From the NCBI GenBank assembly GCA_000149265.1, contig CH003018.1, positions 717,904 through 781,903 of the forward strand: DNA of 64,000 nt, in the 5' to 3' direction. Positions 45,976 to 59,100 of this stretch are shown here, piece by piece. Position 1 is the first letter of the stretch, and the number at the start of each line of letters is the position of its first letter. The DNA comes from Ciona savignyi. Lineage: Eukaryota > Chordata > Ascidiacea > Phlebobranchia > Cionidae. The notes beneath the pieces are model-generated. The model worked only from the letters and a program-made list of their open reading frames with translations. It searched no databases and was not told the origin of the DNA. The position numbers and the translations under genes were made by a program.

Positions 45976-46476
45976 ACTTAGTTGTAAAATAGAAAACTAT
46001 TCTTTATCGATACTTAAAAAAATAGTGTGATAGAAGGCAACACTTATTAACTATAACATATTTTTTGGAAGTCGATTTGACTTCCACTTCCCAACTTTTA
46101 TATTGGCGGACGAAATTGAAGCAGACGCTTTTTAATTGCTTAAACAGTGAAAGGGGCGTTCGTATTATTATTTCAAAGTTTCCATTTGATTATTTATATC
46201 GATTTAAGAGCGACAAGATACATAACCACATCTGTCACGAAAAAACAAAAATATATTTCCCCTTTTTGTGAGATTGCCCTTAATTCTATAATTACGATTG
46301 AAATAGTATTAGTATAGGGTATATTTTTAATCTGACATTTTCTTAAAAATAAATAAGAGCGCTTTGATACCAATAATATTTTTTAGCTTCAGGTACGTTT
46401 TGATAACTTTGACAATAGGGTGAGCAGATACCCGAGTTAAGCGGGGTTTACGCATCCTTTAGATGTGAACCTGGCT
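45976..46476. other. 5' flank of IFT56
   Basis: AT-rich; no recognisable gene or RFX X-box seen. Confidence 0.5.
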
Positions 46477-49400
46477 ATGGTAAGACTTGTGGTTTCTTGT
46501 AACATGTGAAACATTAATATAATTTCATTTTAGATTCTTTCTCGTCAAAAACCTGCTGCCTGCATCAAGTTATATAAAAATGCTGACAAAAGTAAAATTG
46601 AAGAAATTCCTGATTTAGAAGATTTCCTTACAAAGCGTGATTATGTTGGTGCAATTACATTTTTGGAGGTAAGGAGCATTGGCTATAATAGTTCTATGCA
46701 GTCATTAACTTATTATAAATCCTCGATTATAGACACATCGATTTTGTTCAGTTTCTTTAAGTCAAACACTTTGGAGGCCCTATTGGAAAGTTCGTTTTCT
46801 GTGCATCTGATTTTTGCGCCAACTTTTTTAACCTAAATTTTGCGCCACGCCAGTAATACTAATTTATGCCACCACAAACGAAGTTGCATAATTTTTAATT
46901 AATACTTTGAAATATAAAGCTTAAAAGTATCAAAAATACTGACATAAATAAAAGGAATTGTAATCACGCCATGCCAGCATGATTTTTGGAGTTTTCTGTG
47001 CCAATACCCGAAAAAGTAGTCCGTGCGCCACGCCAGATATATCCGGCGCATCATAAGAACTTTTCAGTAGGGTTTGGTGGTACAGGGTTGCCTTGCTATT
47101 GTCTGACCAAATAGCTTGGTTGGTTTTTGTGTAGATTTTTAGCTTAAAGATTGCAGGATCGAAAAGTTTATTTAAAGAGCCATCTACTCAACTGAAATTA
47201 AAAGGTCAAATTTAATTATCTTAAAATTAGGATTGGTACTGGTCTTGATTACGAAACTTGGCACAAAATACTTGATTTTCCAGTAATTAACACAAGAGAC
47301 ATGTAAAATGTTTTACTAGTTTAAAATATCGATAATTTACCGGTACATATAAAATCAATTTTAACCAGAGTGCTATGCAATTTGGGATACCCTAAATATA
47401 AAATTTATTTTTTGTGCTTTATTAATTATAAACGTGGCTATATGTATTTTTTTAACAAATAAAGCAGAAACTTACTGTGACATATAATATGATTTTTAAT
47501 TTAACATATCTGCCAACAACTTTTTTACCAATTTGGCAAAATAAATAAAATTTAAAATACCTATTCCAGTTAAAGAGGGCACATCTACAGTACCACAATG
47601 CTGAACATCCAAAAATGTTACAACATGATGTTATTTCTCATTGCAGTTTCAGAAAAGAATTGGGAAAGTTTTCCCCGATTTTGAGCTGTGGATTGCATAT
47701 TGCTTGTTTCACTTGGGTGATTACAAGAAGGCTTATTCCGTAAGTGATATATATGAATATTATATTCTTCAATGGGAAGAATGTTACTGTTAAACACCTG
47801 TCTACAGATTTTACAATGACATTACAAGTCACAAAAAAAAGTTTAATGATTTGCATGTCAAATTTACAAATGATATAATGTGGAGAAAAAGTGGTCTTAT
47901 TTTTGATCAATTTAAATTCATTTGATGTAGTTGGAACCCACATTCCAAATGAATTTCCCAAATTAGAGAATAAAATATGCTATATGTTCTGTATCACCAC
48001 TTTATTGATACAGATGTACAATGACATACTAGAACATGCAAATTGTGATGCAAATATAGTTGCTTACAAGGCTTGTTGTTGCATGTATCTTGGTTTGTAT
48101 GATGAGGCTCATACACTGCTCAATCAAGGTAAGCTGTAAATATCAGCTGCATCACAGCAAATAGGGTAAGATTTTTATATTAAGTCAATCGGCAAAATAT
48201 CTAAAGTATTTGGTAGAGAACTGTAATTTTTAATATATAGGTAACTAAAACTGATTTTCTTTTGTGCTGTACGTTATAAATATCTTTAAAAAACTAATAT
48301 ATAACATTGCACCAACTTTGAGATGTATACTTTAGCACCAGAATCAAAGTTGAAATCAAGGTTGCTGTTTCATCTTAGCCACAAGGTTAGTGAGAGTAAG
48401 TTGTAACTCCTTTGTGTGTCAGGATTTCATTTATTAAAAACACAGAAAAGATGTCAGTTTTACCAGTAGGTTGCAACTGTTTATTCGTATTTTTTTATAT
48501 TTTGCTTCTCACAGTTTGATGAGGATCATACCATGATGATGCACATGTCAAATTTCAAAACAGTTGAAGACAATTGCTGTTATTATAGTCTGAATTATAT
48601 GAGAGAGAAATATGATGAGGCTGTCAGTTCATACAAACATGTTCTGCATCTTAACAAGTACCTACCTGCCGCAGACATGTAGAATATTTTAATAATGTCA
48701 AATATTTTCAGGGAATTTATTGCTTTGAAAGTGTATATTGCGATGTGCTACTTTAAGATGGAATATTACGATGTAGCTCAGGTAGATGATATACTAGATA
48801 TTCAGTGGTAACTCTTTATTACTTTCTTGTTTGTTTGTGCAGGAGTTATTATCAGACTACATGCATTTCTATCCAGACAGTATAGCAGGGACCAACCTAA
48901 GAGCTTGTATTTATTTCCGACTTTATAATGGCAAGACAGCAGAAACTGAACTGGAATCTATTCAAGCTGCAACACCCACTTGTTCAGATATTATTAATCA
49001 CAACTTGGTAGTTACATCGGTTGTTATTAATATGTATGTGGAATAATAGTATTAGTAATGAATTGTAGGTTGTGTTTCGGGATGGGAGAGGTGCCCAGCA
49101 AGCTTTACCCCCACTCATCGACGTTGTTTATGAAGCAAGAATAAATTATTCCCTTTATCTTGTAAAAAATGGTAGGTTTGTGTATTGTGTTTTAGGATTC
49201 TAGTTTGTAAATATTAAAAAAAAAACAATCACATAAGATTTAACTGTATTTTTGTGCTAATATTCTACATTTAGGTGAATATGCAGATGCTTACAACTTA
49301 CTGAAAGAATTCAATCCGACGCACACAAAGGAAAGTGTGATTAAGGCAGTCACGCTGGCTTTGCTTGGACAAGAAGAGGGCAATGTTGGTATTTAGATAA

Positions 49401-51640
49401 CTTATAAGAATGTTTATATAAACAATACAACAATTGGCAACTACACCAGCATATATATATATATAATATTTCAGATAGAAATGATCAATGCTGCTGCTAG
49501 ATGCTATGAGATGATTGCAAATTCGGAAGGTAAGTAGTAATTTACCACTCGATTTGCAACTTACTATTGTTTAACACCACTGGCACTCGACCCTAGACTT
49601 TTAGACTTAGATTAAGTGGTTTTTCACAAAGGTTCAGTGATACATACAAAACATCGTTAAAAACACAGAAATAAGCCGTAAGTGTAGTAATTAAATTAAA
49701 ACACAATAATGGGTAATATAGAGAAAAAACAAGTATACTTTCTGGTGTAAAGCAAACAGCACCAAATTCCATTTCAATAAAAATGGTTTAATTGTGTGTA
49801 AAAGTAATTGTAAAGAAAAAGTACTTAAAATATGGCAATAAGATTCATACATCTTACTAGCTGTAGATATTTTCCATCATTCCATGTAAAAGCAGCTTTT
49901 TTCACTCGAATCATACTATTTGTCTGTGCTACTAAAAAAATCTCAAAAAGTCCTAATGTGCTTATAGTGGTATGAGTGAATTCTGTAATTAGTTTATTTG
50001 CAGCTACTGGTACTATAGTGAGCAGACAGTGTATGTCCTGTGCTTGTTTTCTTAATAAGCAATTCAAGAAAGCTATTGACTGTTTTAACTCTGTCAAGGT
50101 TGGTAGTGATCACAAATAAAAGTCGCGAACATTAATTCAAGTTTTTTTTTCAGGGATTTCTATACAATGATGATGACTTTAACTTTAATTATGGACAAGC
50201 GAAAACGGCATGTGGGGCTTATAAAGATGCAGAACAGGTACATATTGATAAACCCTTGATTGGTTGGTAACTCATAGGTAGCATGTCAATAGCTAAAAGG
50301 TAGTGAAATCGAAACCAACCGCTTACTAGTAAATTGCCTTCTTGGTAAAGGTGCTTAGTATTTTAATTGTTATGCCTGTAGTGATGGTAATCTGAGAATT
50401 GTATGTGTCATAACATGACACACCTGTGTTATCTCCAAGAATAAACATAAATATCCTATTTGTTCAATTGTACCTGGTGTAACACTATTTTACCATTGAT
50501 TTTATGATTGATAATGATACATTATCCTTATACCACCCTTCTTTTTACAATTACTGATACAATACAGATGACATTAGACCATAGACATTTCATTGTCGTT
50601 TAAATCTGACATTTAATAAATCTTAGTCATTTTTCAGGTGTTCGATTTAGTCCAGAATGAAAAATTAAGAAATGAGTATTCCTTTCTTAGCTGTTTGTGT
50701 CACTGCTGTAAGTATGTCGATAAAATACTTCTATATTGTTAACTTGAAAAGTGGATTTGTCAGATATAATGAACAAGAAGCCACAGTTGGCATGGGAGCT
50801 TTACCTAAAACTCGAAACTTCTGCCGACTCATTCCGTCTGTTACAACTAATCGCAAATGATTGTTATGAAGTAAGAGGAAATCTGAATTAATTTTTTTTT
50901 AAATTAGGATTTCGTTAACAAGGATTATGACATATGAGCTAAGTCAATACTTGCAACACAAGCATAAGTTTTTTTGAAATTTTATTAAGTTTTGACCCTG
51001 AGATTTTGTTAATCATAAAACTTAATCATTAACCCTAGAGTATATTTTTTAACTACTGAGTTTCTAAAAGATTTGTGTTAAAACCTTTTTGTGGCTTTCT
51101 AATTTGTCCAAATTCACATTTTATTGTTTTTAATTTCCTTACCATTATGTGTTATATTGGTTGATTAATTTGCAGATGAAGGAGTTTCTAATTGCTGCAA
51201 AGGCGTTTGATGTCTTAGAACATGCGGATCCTAATCCGGATTACTGGGATGGAAAGCGTGGAGCTGTGGTTGGCTTGTTTCAAAGTATTGTGCTTGGAAT
51301 GGAACCCAGGTCTAATATTTCTTGGTTTCTTCTATATGTGTTCAGTGTTTCTAATCAAAGTAGATTCATGCCAACAGTACATTTTAAAAAGTTTATTAAT
51401 CCCTTTTTTTGTTTTATTTATGTGTCACTGGATTGAATATTCAGTTTTATGGGACGATTATTTATGTGAATGTAATGCTAATAGTTAATACAATAGGTTT
51501 GAGCTAAATCGTAGTTAAAACCTAGGAAGACGTTGAAAGAGCTGTTAGTGGTTCTACGCAACACAAGCAACCCACAAGTTGAATACATCGCTCGTGTAAT
51601 CACTAAATGGGCCAAGGATAACCGTGTTCAAATTTCCTGA
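46477..51640 (+). CDS. IFT56: Intraflagellar transport protein 56 (TTC26 / DYF-13)
   Basis: TPR subunit of the IFT-B complex, needed for cilium assembly and import of motility proteins. About 17 exons track human IFT56 in order. Exon 1 supplies only the ATG (46477-46479); exon 2 (46534-46668) starts [10 protein letters not shown] and contains [12 protein letters not shown]. Then follow [93 protein letters not shown]-type [80 protein letters not shown] and the end [11 protein letters not shown]. Repeated paired helices of about 34 residues are TPRs. The exon 10/11 junction (near 49385-49479) has two possible splice choices. A polyA signal AATAAA lies at 51714. Confidence 0.95.
47100..47170 (+). 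repeat. SINE head fragment
   Basis: The sequence gtctgaccaaatagcttggt...aaagattgcaggatcgaaaag resembles the tRNA-like head only. It lies in IFT56 intron 2. Confidence 0.45.
50265..50462 (+). repeat. Diverged SINE copy
   Basis: Weak head 'ttggttggtaactcataggt', middle 'gcctgtagtgatggtaatct' and tail 'aataaacataaatatccta'. It lies in an IFT56 intron. Confidence 0.5.
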
Positions 51641-51713
51641 TTTTTCTTTCGTTTCTTGTTGTGTATTGGAATGAATATTTTATTATATTGCTTTTGTTTT
51701 ACAACTTTATATA

Positions 51714-51719
51714 AATAAA
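51714..51719 (+). terminator. IFT56 polyadenylation signal
   Basis: AATAAA 74 nt after the stop codon. Confidence 0.65.
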
Positions 51720-52014
51720 TTTAGTACAAAATTATCAACCTTTTATTTCGCGTTTTGTGACTAACAGAAACTTTGAAATTACATTTTATGGTCGTTTTAA
51801 AGAACGTTGACCGATTGTTTATCCTGACTGTTTGTGTATGCCCATCATAATTAAACCCATCGCACAACAATAATAAAGGAAGTTGTTTTATCGCCTATCT
51901 TCCTGGTCGGGTGGCTTATTCGTAGATCGCCAGTCTGTTCACTGAAGATAAAATAGAAACTGATTTAAGCTAGTCCGCTGTGTCCTTTTATAATGTACTT
52001 TACCAACATCGATG

Positions 52015-52177
52015 AACTCGGTTGCTCAATGGTCAGTAGTAAAATTAAGATACGTCACATTCATATATATAAAAAACTGCAATAGCTTCGGTAACCTGTG
52101 CCGCAAAGTAATCGGACGAGTTGCCGTATTATGTTGGCCGTTGCATTCATGAGGATGAAACATGAATATCCTGTTAG
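52015..52177 (+). repeat. Diverged SINE copy
   Basis: The middle 'actgcaatagcttcggtaac' and tail 'aggatgaaacatgaatatcc' match the family; the head is degraded. Confidence 0.55.
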
Positions 52178-52944
52178 ATCCAAGTAACAAACTTTAAGTA
52201 AAAAAACTGGTTAAACGAGCCCTGTATATTTCACGGTCGATGGGCATGGTAATGTTTTTACCCTAAAGATGGGTAAGTGGGAGTTTATTATACAAACATT
52301 TGTGTAGCCTAGTTTGTTAAATACGATAAATATATTTCTGCTCAATACATAAAACCACTGGGTTGAAGCATCGTGCTTTAGTTGTCTTGCTAATGGACAA
52401 ATTCCACTTGAAAACGGCTGGCTTCGATCAATGTTCGGCTGCCAGGACAACAAGCCTTTATCTGGCCAGCGGTTTCATTGTTGGGGTCAAAAACTAACTG
52501 TGGCGTGGTTCATCCATTTCTTGTCGCAAAGAAATCGATATTGGAAAGAGACTCCAACGCAAATAGAAAACTACAGTAATGCGACACTTCTAACAATCAA
52601 ATAACCTTCATTCATGTTAAACTTTTTCAAGGATAAAGGTAAATGTTGTAATGCTATACAAGACACATAATCAATTCCTCGGTAACAAGGGAAGAACGGT
52701 AAAATATGTCGATATGTTTGCTTTACACAGATCTAAAAAGGTTTGAAGGATAACTGTCGCAGGTAAGTTCATGCCACTAAGGTCAATATATAACTTGGTA
52801 GTTTCAATCACGTGTTACCCGCCTCTATTTGAAATTTTTACTGTACGTTATATCCTGTTTCTGTATACAAAAGGTACCGGTTCATACAACACAAAGTGTA
52901 TAACATTTGTGTCTACAAGAAGGTAGATATTAGATGCCTTAGTT

Positions 52945-53242
52945 CAGGGATGTCCAACATTTTATTTTAGTGGGCCGCATTTTCACTTGAAATAATTCAA
53001 TGGGCCGCAGAACCTATTAAATTTCAAAAAAAATTGGTACATAAAGAAACAATTAAAAACCATTCATTTATAATCCTTTATTCCTGTTGCTTCCATACTT
53101 ATAGCCTACTATTACTGCGCCCCTAAAAGCTTTCTGATACATTTTAATTAGGCAAGATTCAAAGTTCAAAATACTACTTGGAGTGAAAATGACTAGCGGG
53201 CCGCACAAAAATCTCAGGTGGGCCGCAGGTTGGACATCCCTG
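52945..53242. mobile_element. hAT-type MITE (298 bp) with perfect 8-bp duplication
   Basis: The ends are CAGGGATGTCCAAC and GTTGGACATCCCTG, perfect 14-bp inverted repeats, with subterminal 'gggccgca' on both sides. They are flanked by identical ccttagtt at 52937-52944 and 53243-53250. No coding capacity. Confidence 0.92.
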
Positions 53243-53657
53243 CCTTAGTTGGTATTATATTTCTCCAGACCTTTAATAGTAAAATTAAGCTGTTAAAATT
53301 AAGTTTGGTTTGGTAAACTGTATAGTATACATTGGTATACAGTGTATACCAATTGGTCAAAACAAAAAAAATAAATGACATGAATATATTTTTATTGTAT
53401 TTAAGCAGAAACATACAGTGTATATATTGTTTTAATACCAGTGTACAATTCGGGTTGTGATAGAGATATTCCAGGTGAAAATAGTTTCAATTTTTTTATT
53501 AAAGAAGATATACTGTTTCCAGGGTTTAATGATTTTGTTTTAAAAAGTAAATAAAAGAAATTAACTCTACATTTAATACTGATTTTAACTGCGGTACAAA
53601 ATACAACATGACAACTACCTACAGACGATAATAATATGCACTACTACTTTTGATATA

Positions 53658-54762
53658 TCACTTTGAAACTTTTTCTTCGTAAGTTCCCGCTCCTTTGTAA
53701 TTTCCAACATATCCACTTCCGTCAACCTGGTCCACTCGACCATCTAATCCTGTGGGGCAAGTTCATATTTCAATTTTATTGTGATTACGAGGACGTGGTT
53801 AACTTCGTGATACAGAAAGTCACACACACCGCTATCGGGATTTATATAATATTCACCTTTCCCTTTCCCATCAGCTCCAAATCTTTCCTTGTGGCTGCCA
53901 GTATATTGCGATGTATCAGTCATCTTTTCCACTCCCCCAGTCTTTGAAGTTTTCTGTTATGTTAATATAAATTAGTGCAACTTATTAGCACGGCAATATA
54001 TAGCTTAATTTGTCGTCTTACTGCCGAAATGTTGTTGAATCAAAACCGGTACCTAGCTAGCGGTTGTGGTTAGGGCACGGCGGGTGTAGCCTACATCCCA
54101 GTGGATTGGTTTGATTTAGTTAAACTTATGCAACACCTCGACCATATACAATACACAACAATAGCTTCGACAACTGGACGTTGGGTGCGGGGTTAATTAA
54201 AAATCATTCGGGTAGGATTGCGGTCTTTGCGTTTTTCCATTAAGGAGATTAAATACTAATCTAAACAACAAAGAATGACCAAGTTTAAAATTTAAATCAG
54301 GTAAATATACTTAATAAACTCACTGTAACACCACTCATAACCGGGCCTGATGAGCCAGCTACACGAGCAAATATATCTTCTTTTGGTACTTTCTTCTCTT
54401 CAGCCACTTTTTCAAGTGCTTGCATGAATTGGCGGAAATCGATGGTCTTTTCAGTCTTTGCTCTGCAATACACTTAAATATTTAAAAACCAAGCATACTT
54501 TGGTTATTGTTTTACTTACTTTACTTTGGAAAATATGATGTCTGCTGAATTCGACGATTCTTTTGCACCGAGAACTTTTGAGTCTTTTAAACACTAGAAA
54601 AAAAAAACATTGGGAAAATGCAAACTGGAAACAACAAGAAATTTAAAGATACAAAGTAACAAAAATTACCTTAACAAAGTTCCTGCTGTTCATTTTGGTT
54701 GCTTTTGAATCTCCCATTACCATAAACTTCTTGTAAACAGCTTCCAATTCTTTTTCCGACAT
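53658..54762 (-). CDS. TPPP: Tubulin polymerization-promoting protein (TPPP / p25-alpha)
   Basis: TPPP proteins bind and bundle microtubules. Five minus-strand exons keep phase (54762-54670, 54593-54520, 54462-54324, 53953-53857, 53749-53658), giving 164 aa, close to the 176 of human TPPP3. The start is [18 protein letters not shown]. The p25-alpha domain shows [20 protein letters not shown] and [16 protein letters not shown]. The C-terminal signature follows: [30 protein letters not shown], then [20 protein letters not shown] and YEEKVSK. The long disordered N-terminus of vertebrate TPPP1 is absent, so it is of the short TPPP3-like form. A SINE lies in intron 3. Confidence 0.95.
54040..54245 (+). 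repeat. Diverged SINE copy
   Basis: Carries 'gtacctagctagcggttgtg' and 'atacacaacaatagcttcg' in family order. It lies in TPPP intron 3, antisense to the gene. Confidence 0.55.
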
Positions 54763-56180
54763 TTTTGTTTAAAATAGTGGGTGGGCTTAGTTCATAAACT
54801 AACAATACTGCGGAATAGCTACATCGTTAGTTAATATTAAGTTGCCATGACGTGAGCTGTGCATTAAATGACATTTTATAAATTGAATTAATAAAACCCT
54901 ACCCTGGCTTACTGCAAGTATTGAAATAGCTTTACCTACAAAAGGAACCGATCAAATATATTGTGAACGCCATGACCAGTTTTACGCGAAGTGGTCGTAT
55001 AAGCGCAGCGCAGAGAAATTTGATCAATAATTGATGTTTCTTTTTACAGTCACTGTATCCCTAGACTAAGAAAATACGGTAAACTTAAATAAATACTGTC
55101 CTTATACTGACTAGTGCTAGAACCAGACATGTCTCTACTCGAAGTTAAATTGTAAACCAGGTTCTTGTATTGAACCTAAGAAACGTGATAAACACACAAC
55201 GACAAAGAAGGCTAATACACTAGAAACCATTGTGAACAATATAGGTGCCCCCTTACAATAGCCTGACATAGGTTCTTTGTTTACACAGATTTAAATCTCT
55301 AAATTAACATTTCCTTCAGGCAAATTGGCATTTGATTCTGCTTCTGGTTTATAATAATCGAATTAGGCGGACAAATAAAATTCATAATACCTAACGCTCT
55401 CATCGTTTTAAACATTACTTTTGCCAAGCTATCTCGCTCTTGGTGAACAAACACCAGTATCCAAACAGAGGTCGTGCGTTGGGCCTTTCTTCGTATCCCA
55501 TTGTCAATGACCGTTGTATAACATTGTGGCGCCATATAACTATTCTTTTTCGAAAGAGTCTTCTATACTTTCTCCAGAATTTATCGAATTACCGCCAATC
55601 ACCCCGTTTGACCTACCAAACATTACTGGTAGCCACAAGCAACTTCCTTTAGTTCCGATGTGTTTCCCAAGTGTATTTGGTCTCCAACGTTACGTCGTTA
55701 ACTTTATAAGCTATATATTACGTGTGCAATATAGGGATTTAAGAAAATAATATTGCCGTAACTTCTTACACAACGGAAAAGGGAAGCAAAAGTGACAATA
55801 TTGTGAACAAAACAACACTCTGCTTTGGCACTTCTTTTCAAACTGTAATTTAACTTGCGGCCTGGTTGCGTGGAAACGCGCGTTGTTGCAATGTACGATA
55901 TGACGTCATTTTGGACGCCAATACTTCGCCAAGAGTAATAAAACCAATAACAAGGAGATTAAGTAACACAGTGCAACAGCGTAGCAAACATACATTTTTT
56001 AGTATTTAATACCTCTTAATATTACAAAAAACGACGACATGACTTTGCACAGTTTTTCACAGTTAAGAAGCACTTACTTAACTTACAAATACAATTTAAT
56101 GCAACAAAAAACGTCCAGTTTCCAGCCTAATTACTTCCGGAACATTTTACACAAATACTTTTTAATCATTTCATTTGCAG
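54763..56180. other. Divergent upstream region of TPPP and DIPK2
   Basis: Should contain both promoters and the missing first exon of DIPK2. Overlapping open frames at 55299-55750 have no motif I recognise, and neither strand is clearly coding. A full CRE palindrome lies at 55901-55908. Confidence 0.5.
55901..55908. promoter_or_regulatory. CRE palindrome TGACGTCA
   Basis: A perfect CREB/ATF-type octamer in a locally GC-richer stretch (ggttgcgtggaaacgcgcgt just upstream) between two divergent genes. Position and composition suggest a promoter; binding is inference. Confidence 0.4.
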
Positions 56181-59100
56181 TTGGTATAAAATCTTTATAT
56201 CAGGCGGTTTTATTCATATAGTTGTCATAGCAAATGTGGGTACACTAATTTGGTTTGTTGTTGGTTGTATTATTTACCAAAATACATATGTTGGGATAGT
56301 GCAAATGAGTCGATATTACTTGAACCGAGAAAGCGGAAAGTGTATATTTGGGATATTTGTTTTATTAGTCATAGAAGTTTTACTGGAAATTCGGCACTAC
56401 AGGCAAAAGGGATTAACGAAGATAAACTTGGAAGCGAGGTTGTTAAACAATAAGTTTACAGGTAATTCGTCAATTAAACGTAATAATTCCACACACATCT
56501 AAAATATAATAGGAATCTAACTATTTTATTAGGCTGTGTTACCCAATGAGGTAGCTTAAGTTTACGAATAAAGTAAAGAAGAATAAATTGTAGTTTGTCA
56601 TTATGTAATAAATGTTCACTGCGCATATGACAGGAAATTATTTCCGGAAAGCAAAAACCAACTCTACCAATAAGCCTAACTTTACTGGATAACGGTAATC
56701 ACATAATATTCAGATAATACTGATCACATAATATAATAAAACTTTTTTTAAAATCAACTTATATTTTAATATAAAAAATACTGCTCTTCCATGATCACGA
56801 GGATTGAATTGTCTGGGTGAAATCCTATACATTCAACCCCTGCAAAACTCTAATAACCACCTACTTATGTGTGTATATTAAAGATGCTGCAACATGCGGC
56901 AACTTTTCCTGTTTCGGAACTTCACTTTGTGCGAGCAATAAATACATTGCGAAGCTGACCGAAGGTGTTCCGTCCTCGCGTAAGTCGATGGCTGAGAAAT
57001 AAATATTTTACAGTTTATCATCTTTTTTAAGCAAAATATACCTTTCTGCTATGTTGGTAATGGTAGATCAGCGGGTTTTAAACCTTTTGGGGTTGTGGAA
57101 CTCCATGTAGATAAACAGACATAAGCAGAGATTAATTTAATCATTTACGTTCCATTTATATTGACATATATATATCATAAATGTTTATAAAAAAAATATG
57201 TATGTCTGTTTTTAATTTGTAAAGCTCCAACGGTAAGGTAGTGTGCAGTTGCACAAAGATTTAAAAACACTAGTTAAGACACAGTGCCACTTGGTAGAAG
57301 ATTTTATTGCAGGATTCGGATGGTTAGATATTGATGGATTGTTGATCACCCGATATCGTGTTACAAGGAATGTCACTTACAAACTGCCATATTTGCAAAC
57401 TTGCCACGAAGACTACTGCTCTGTAAATATCGAAAGTTTGGCCACAAGTGAATTGAATTTAAATAATTGGATTTGCGACAAGTTTAAACGACCAAACTGC
57501 AACGCGGCAAAAGTTATCAGAGACTGGCAAACAATGAACAAGATCGTTTCCTCCAAAGGTAAATTTGCAATAACTATATGCTACCGAAAACAGTTCCACG
57601 GCGGAAACCTATAAATTGTAGTGGCGTAATTTAAAAATGTGCAACTCCGTTACCCATAAAACATTGTAATATGAAATAGTGACACGTTCATGAGGCCTGG
57701 CTGTACTGGCCTACCATCAGAACGAATTATCATGCAATACAAAATAAGTTCGTCCACTTCAACGTTCCGATTTTACAACCCAACAACAGATGAAATCATG
57801 ATAGCTAGTTTGATATCAAGCATGTTAGAAAAGTAAAAACTGTCAGTTAAAAAACATACAAGCACACGGATGTTAGTTAGTAATGGTTTCCAGTTGAACA
57901 TCCTATTCTTTAAATCTTCCATCAATCCGTGGTAGGCCTATATATAAATAAGCATTAACCAGTTTTATTTTGATTGTGATTCTAAGCTAGGTTATATGAA
58001 CTGTACGATTTAATACGTTTTGAATACGGTAATCTAAAACGACTTACTCCATACAAGGGCGTCAGCGCGTGTTAAGCTTGGAACTACACTACAATGATTA
58101 ATAATTCGTTAAGGCTGGAAAGTATTATAAGCTATAGACATTCACAACTGTAAAAATTGCAAGGTCGACTCGATCCGCAACTTATAAAGACCATCTCCCC
58201 GCCTCTGAAATGTGCATCCCCCCGTATGGCGGATCGTATTGTGAGGCGGGTTGCTAACAAACGGGGAAGTGTACTCCTCCAAGATCTGTCTACTATCGAG
58301 AAGAAAAGGTTGGTCTTCACTTGTAAGATGTCGCCAGGATCCATGGTGCAGGTTAGGCCATACAAGAAATTGTGAATACGTAATTGATGTATGAAACTTA
58401 TAGGCGTTGTTTCCACCCTACGAAGGCTGGCTATTTCAACAAACCATTGGTTCTTGTGGTTCTCTCATTGTTCACGGAAATTCAATCATTAAATCATTTT
58501 ATGCTCTTTATGATGCACCATGGAAAACAAGATTGGATGTCGCGATACAGGTTATCACAGCGTTGGTTGACACAGTTATACCACTCAGCTAAAATTGTAT
58601 ACAAAATATATCCACAGTTGCTCGATCTTGCTGAGCATTTCACTCATAACGACTTGAGTTACATCATTGCCATCCACCGTCTTACTCCGCGTGATCTTGG
58701 AACATCCATTACTGGGAAGTTAAGGATTGGGAACGCCGATCGCGTTATATTAGTGGATCGCCAGGAAAACAGTCGAAGTAAGTTGTTATAGTTTTAACGC
58801 ATTTTTAATGTTTGAAATAGCATACTTATGATCGTGTTGTGTACAGATAAACGGAAGACAAATGATTTCTATGAAGTTCCGTATAATAGAGATCGTATTG
58901 ACATTTCCGATGAAGAATTATGCGAACACAGTGACAATGATGTAAATTATTACGTTGTATGTCGTCATTTTCTTACTGGGACGTGGAGTTCACGTGACGG
59001 TAAAGTGTTTCCGGGCGGTCTTCTTCATCACCCAGAGGAATTGTCGGTAAGTAGCCTTACCCAGAACAATTTTCTGGTGGCATTAAAACTAAACCTGCCA

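Larger units (their letters stand above)
51641..53657. other. Intergenic region between IFT56 and TPPP (convergent)
   Basis: Contains a diverged SINE and a hAT-type MITE with perfect target duplication; no gene was recognised. Confidence 0.6.

Noticed and set aside
55299-55750. Overlapping open frames on both strands (78 codons each)
   Set aside because: Neither shows a known domain, and strand cannot be decided; one could be the missing DIPK2 first exon, but no phase-compatible donor was convincing.
57067-57110. Possible hAT end (agcgggttttaaaccttttg)
   Set aside because: Resembles hAT-type termini, but I found no matching right end or 8-bp duplication.
58551-58617. Apparent frameshift in DIPK2
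   Set aside because: Resolved as a 67-nt GT-AG intron (gttatc...tccacag); splicing joins DVAIQ to LLDLAEHF in phase, as in human DIPK2A.
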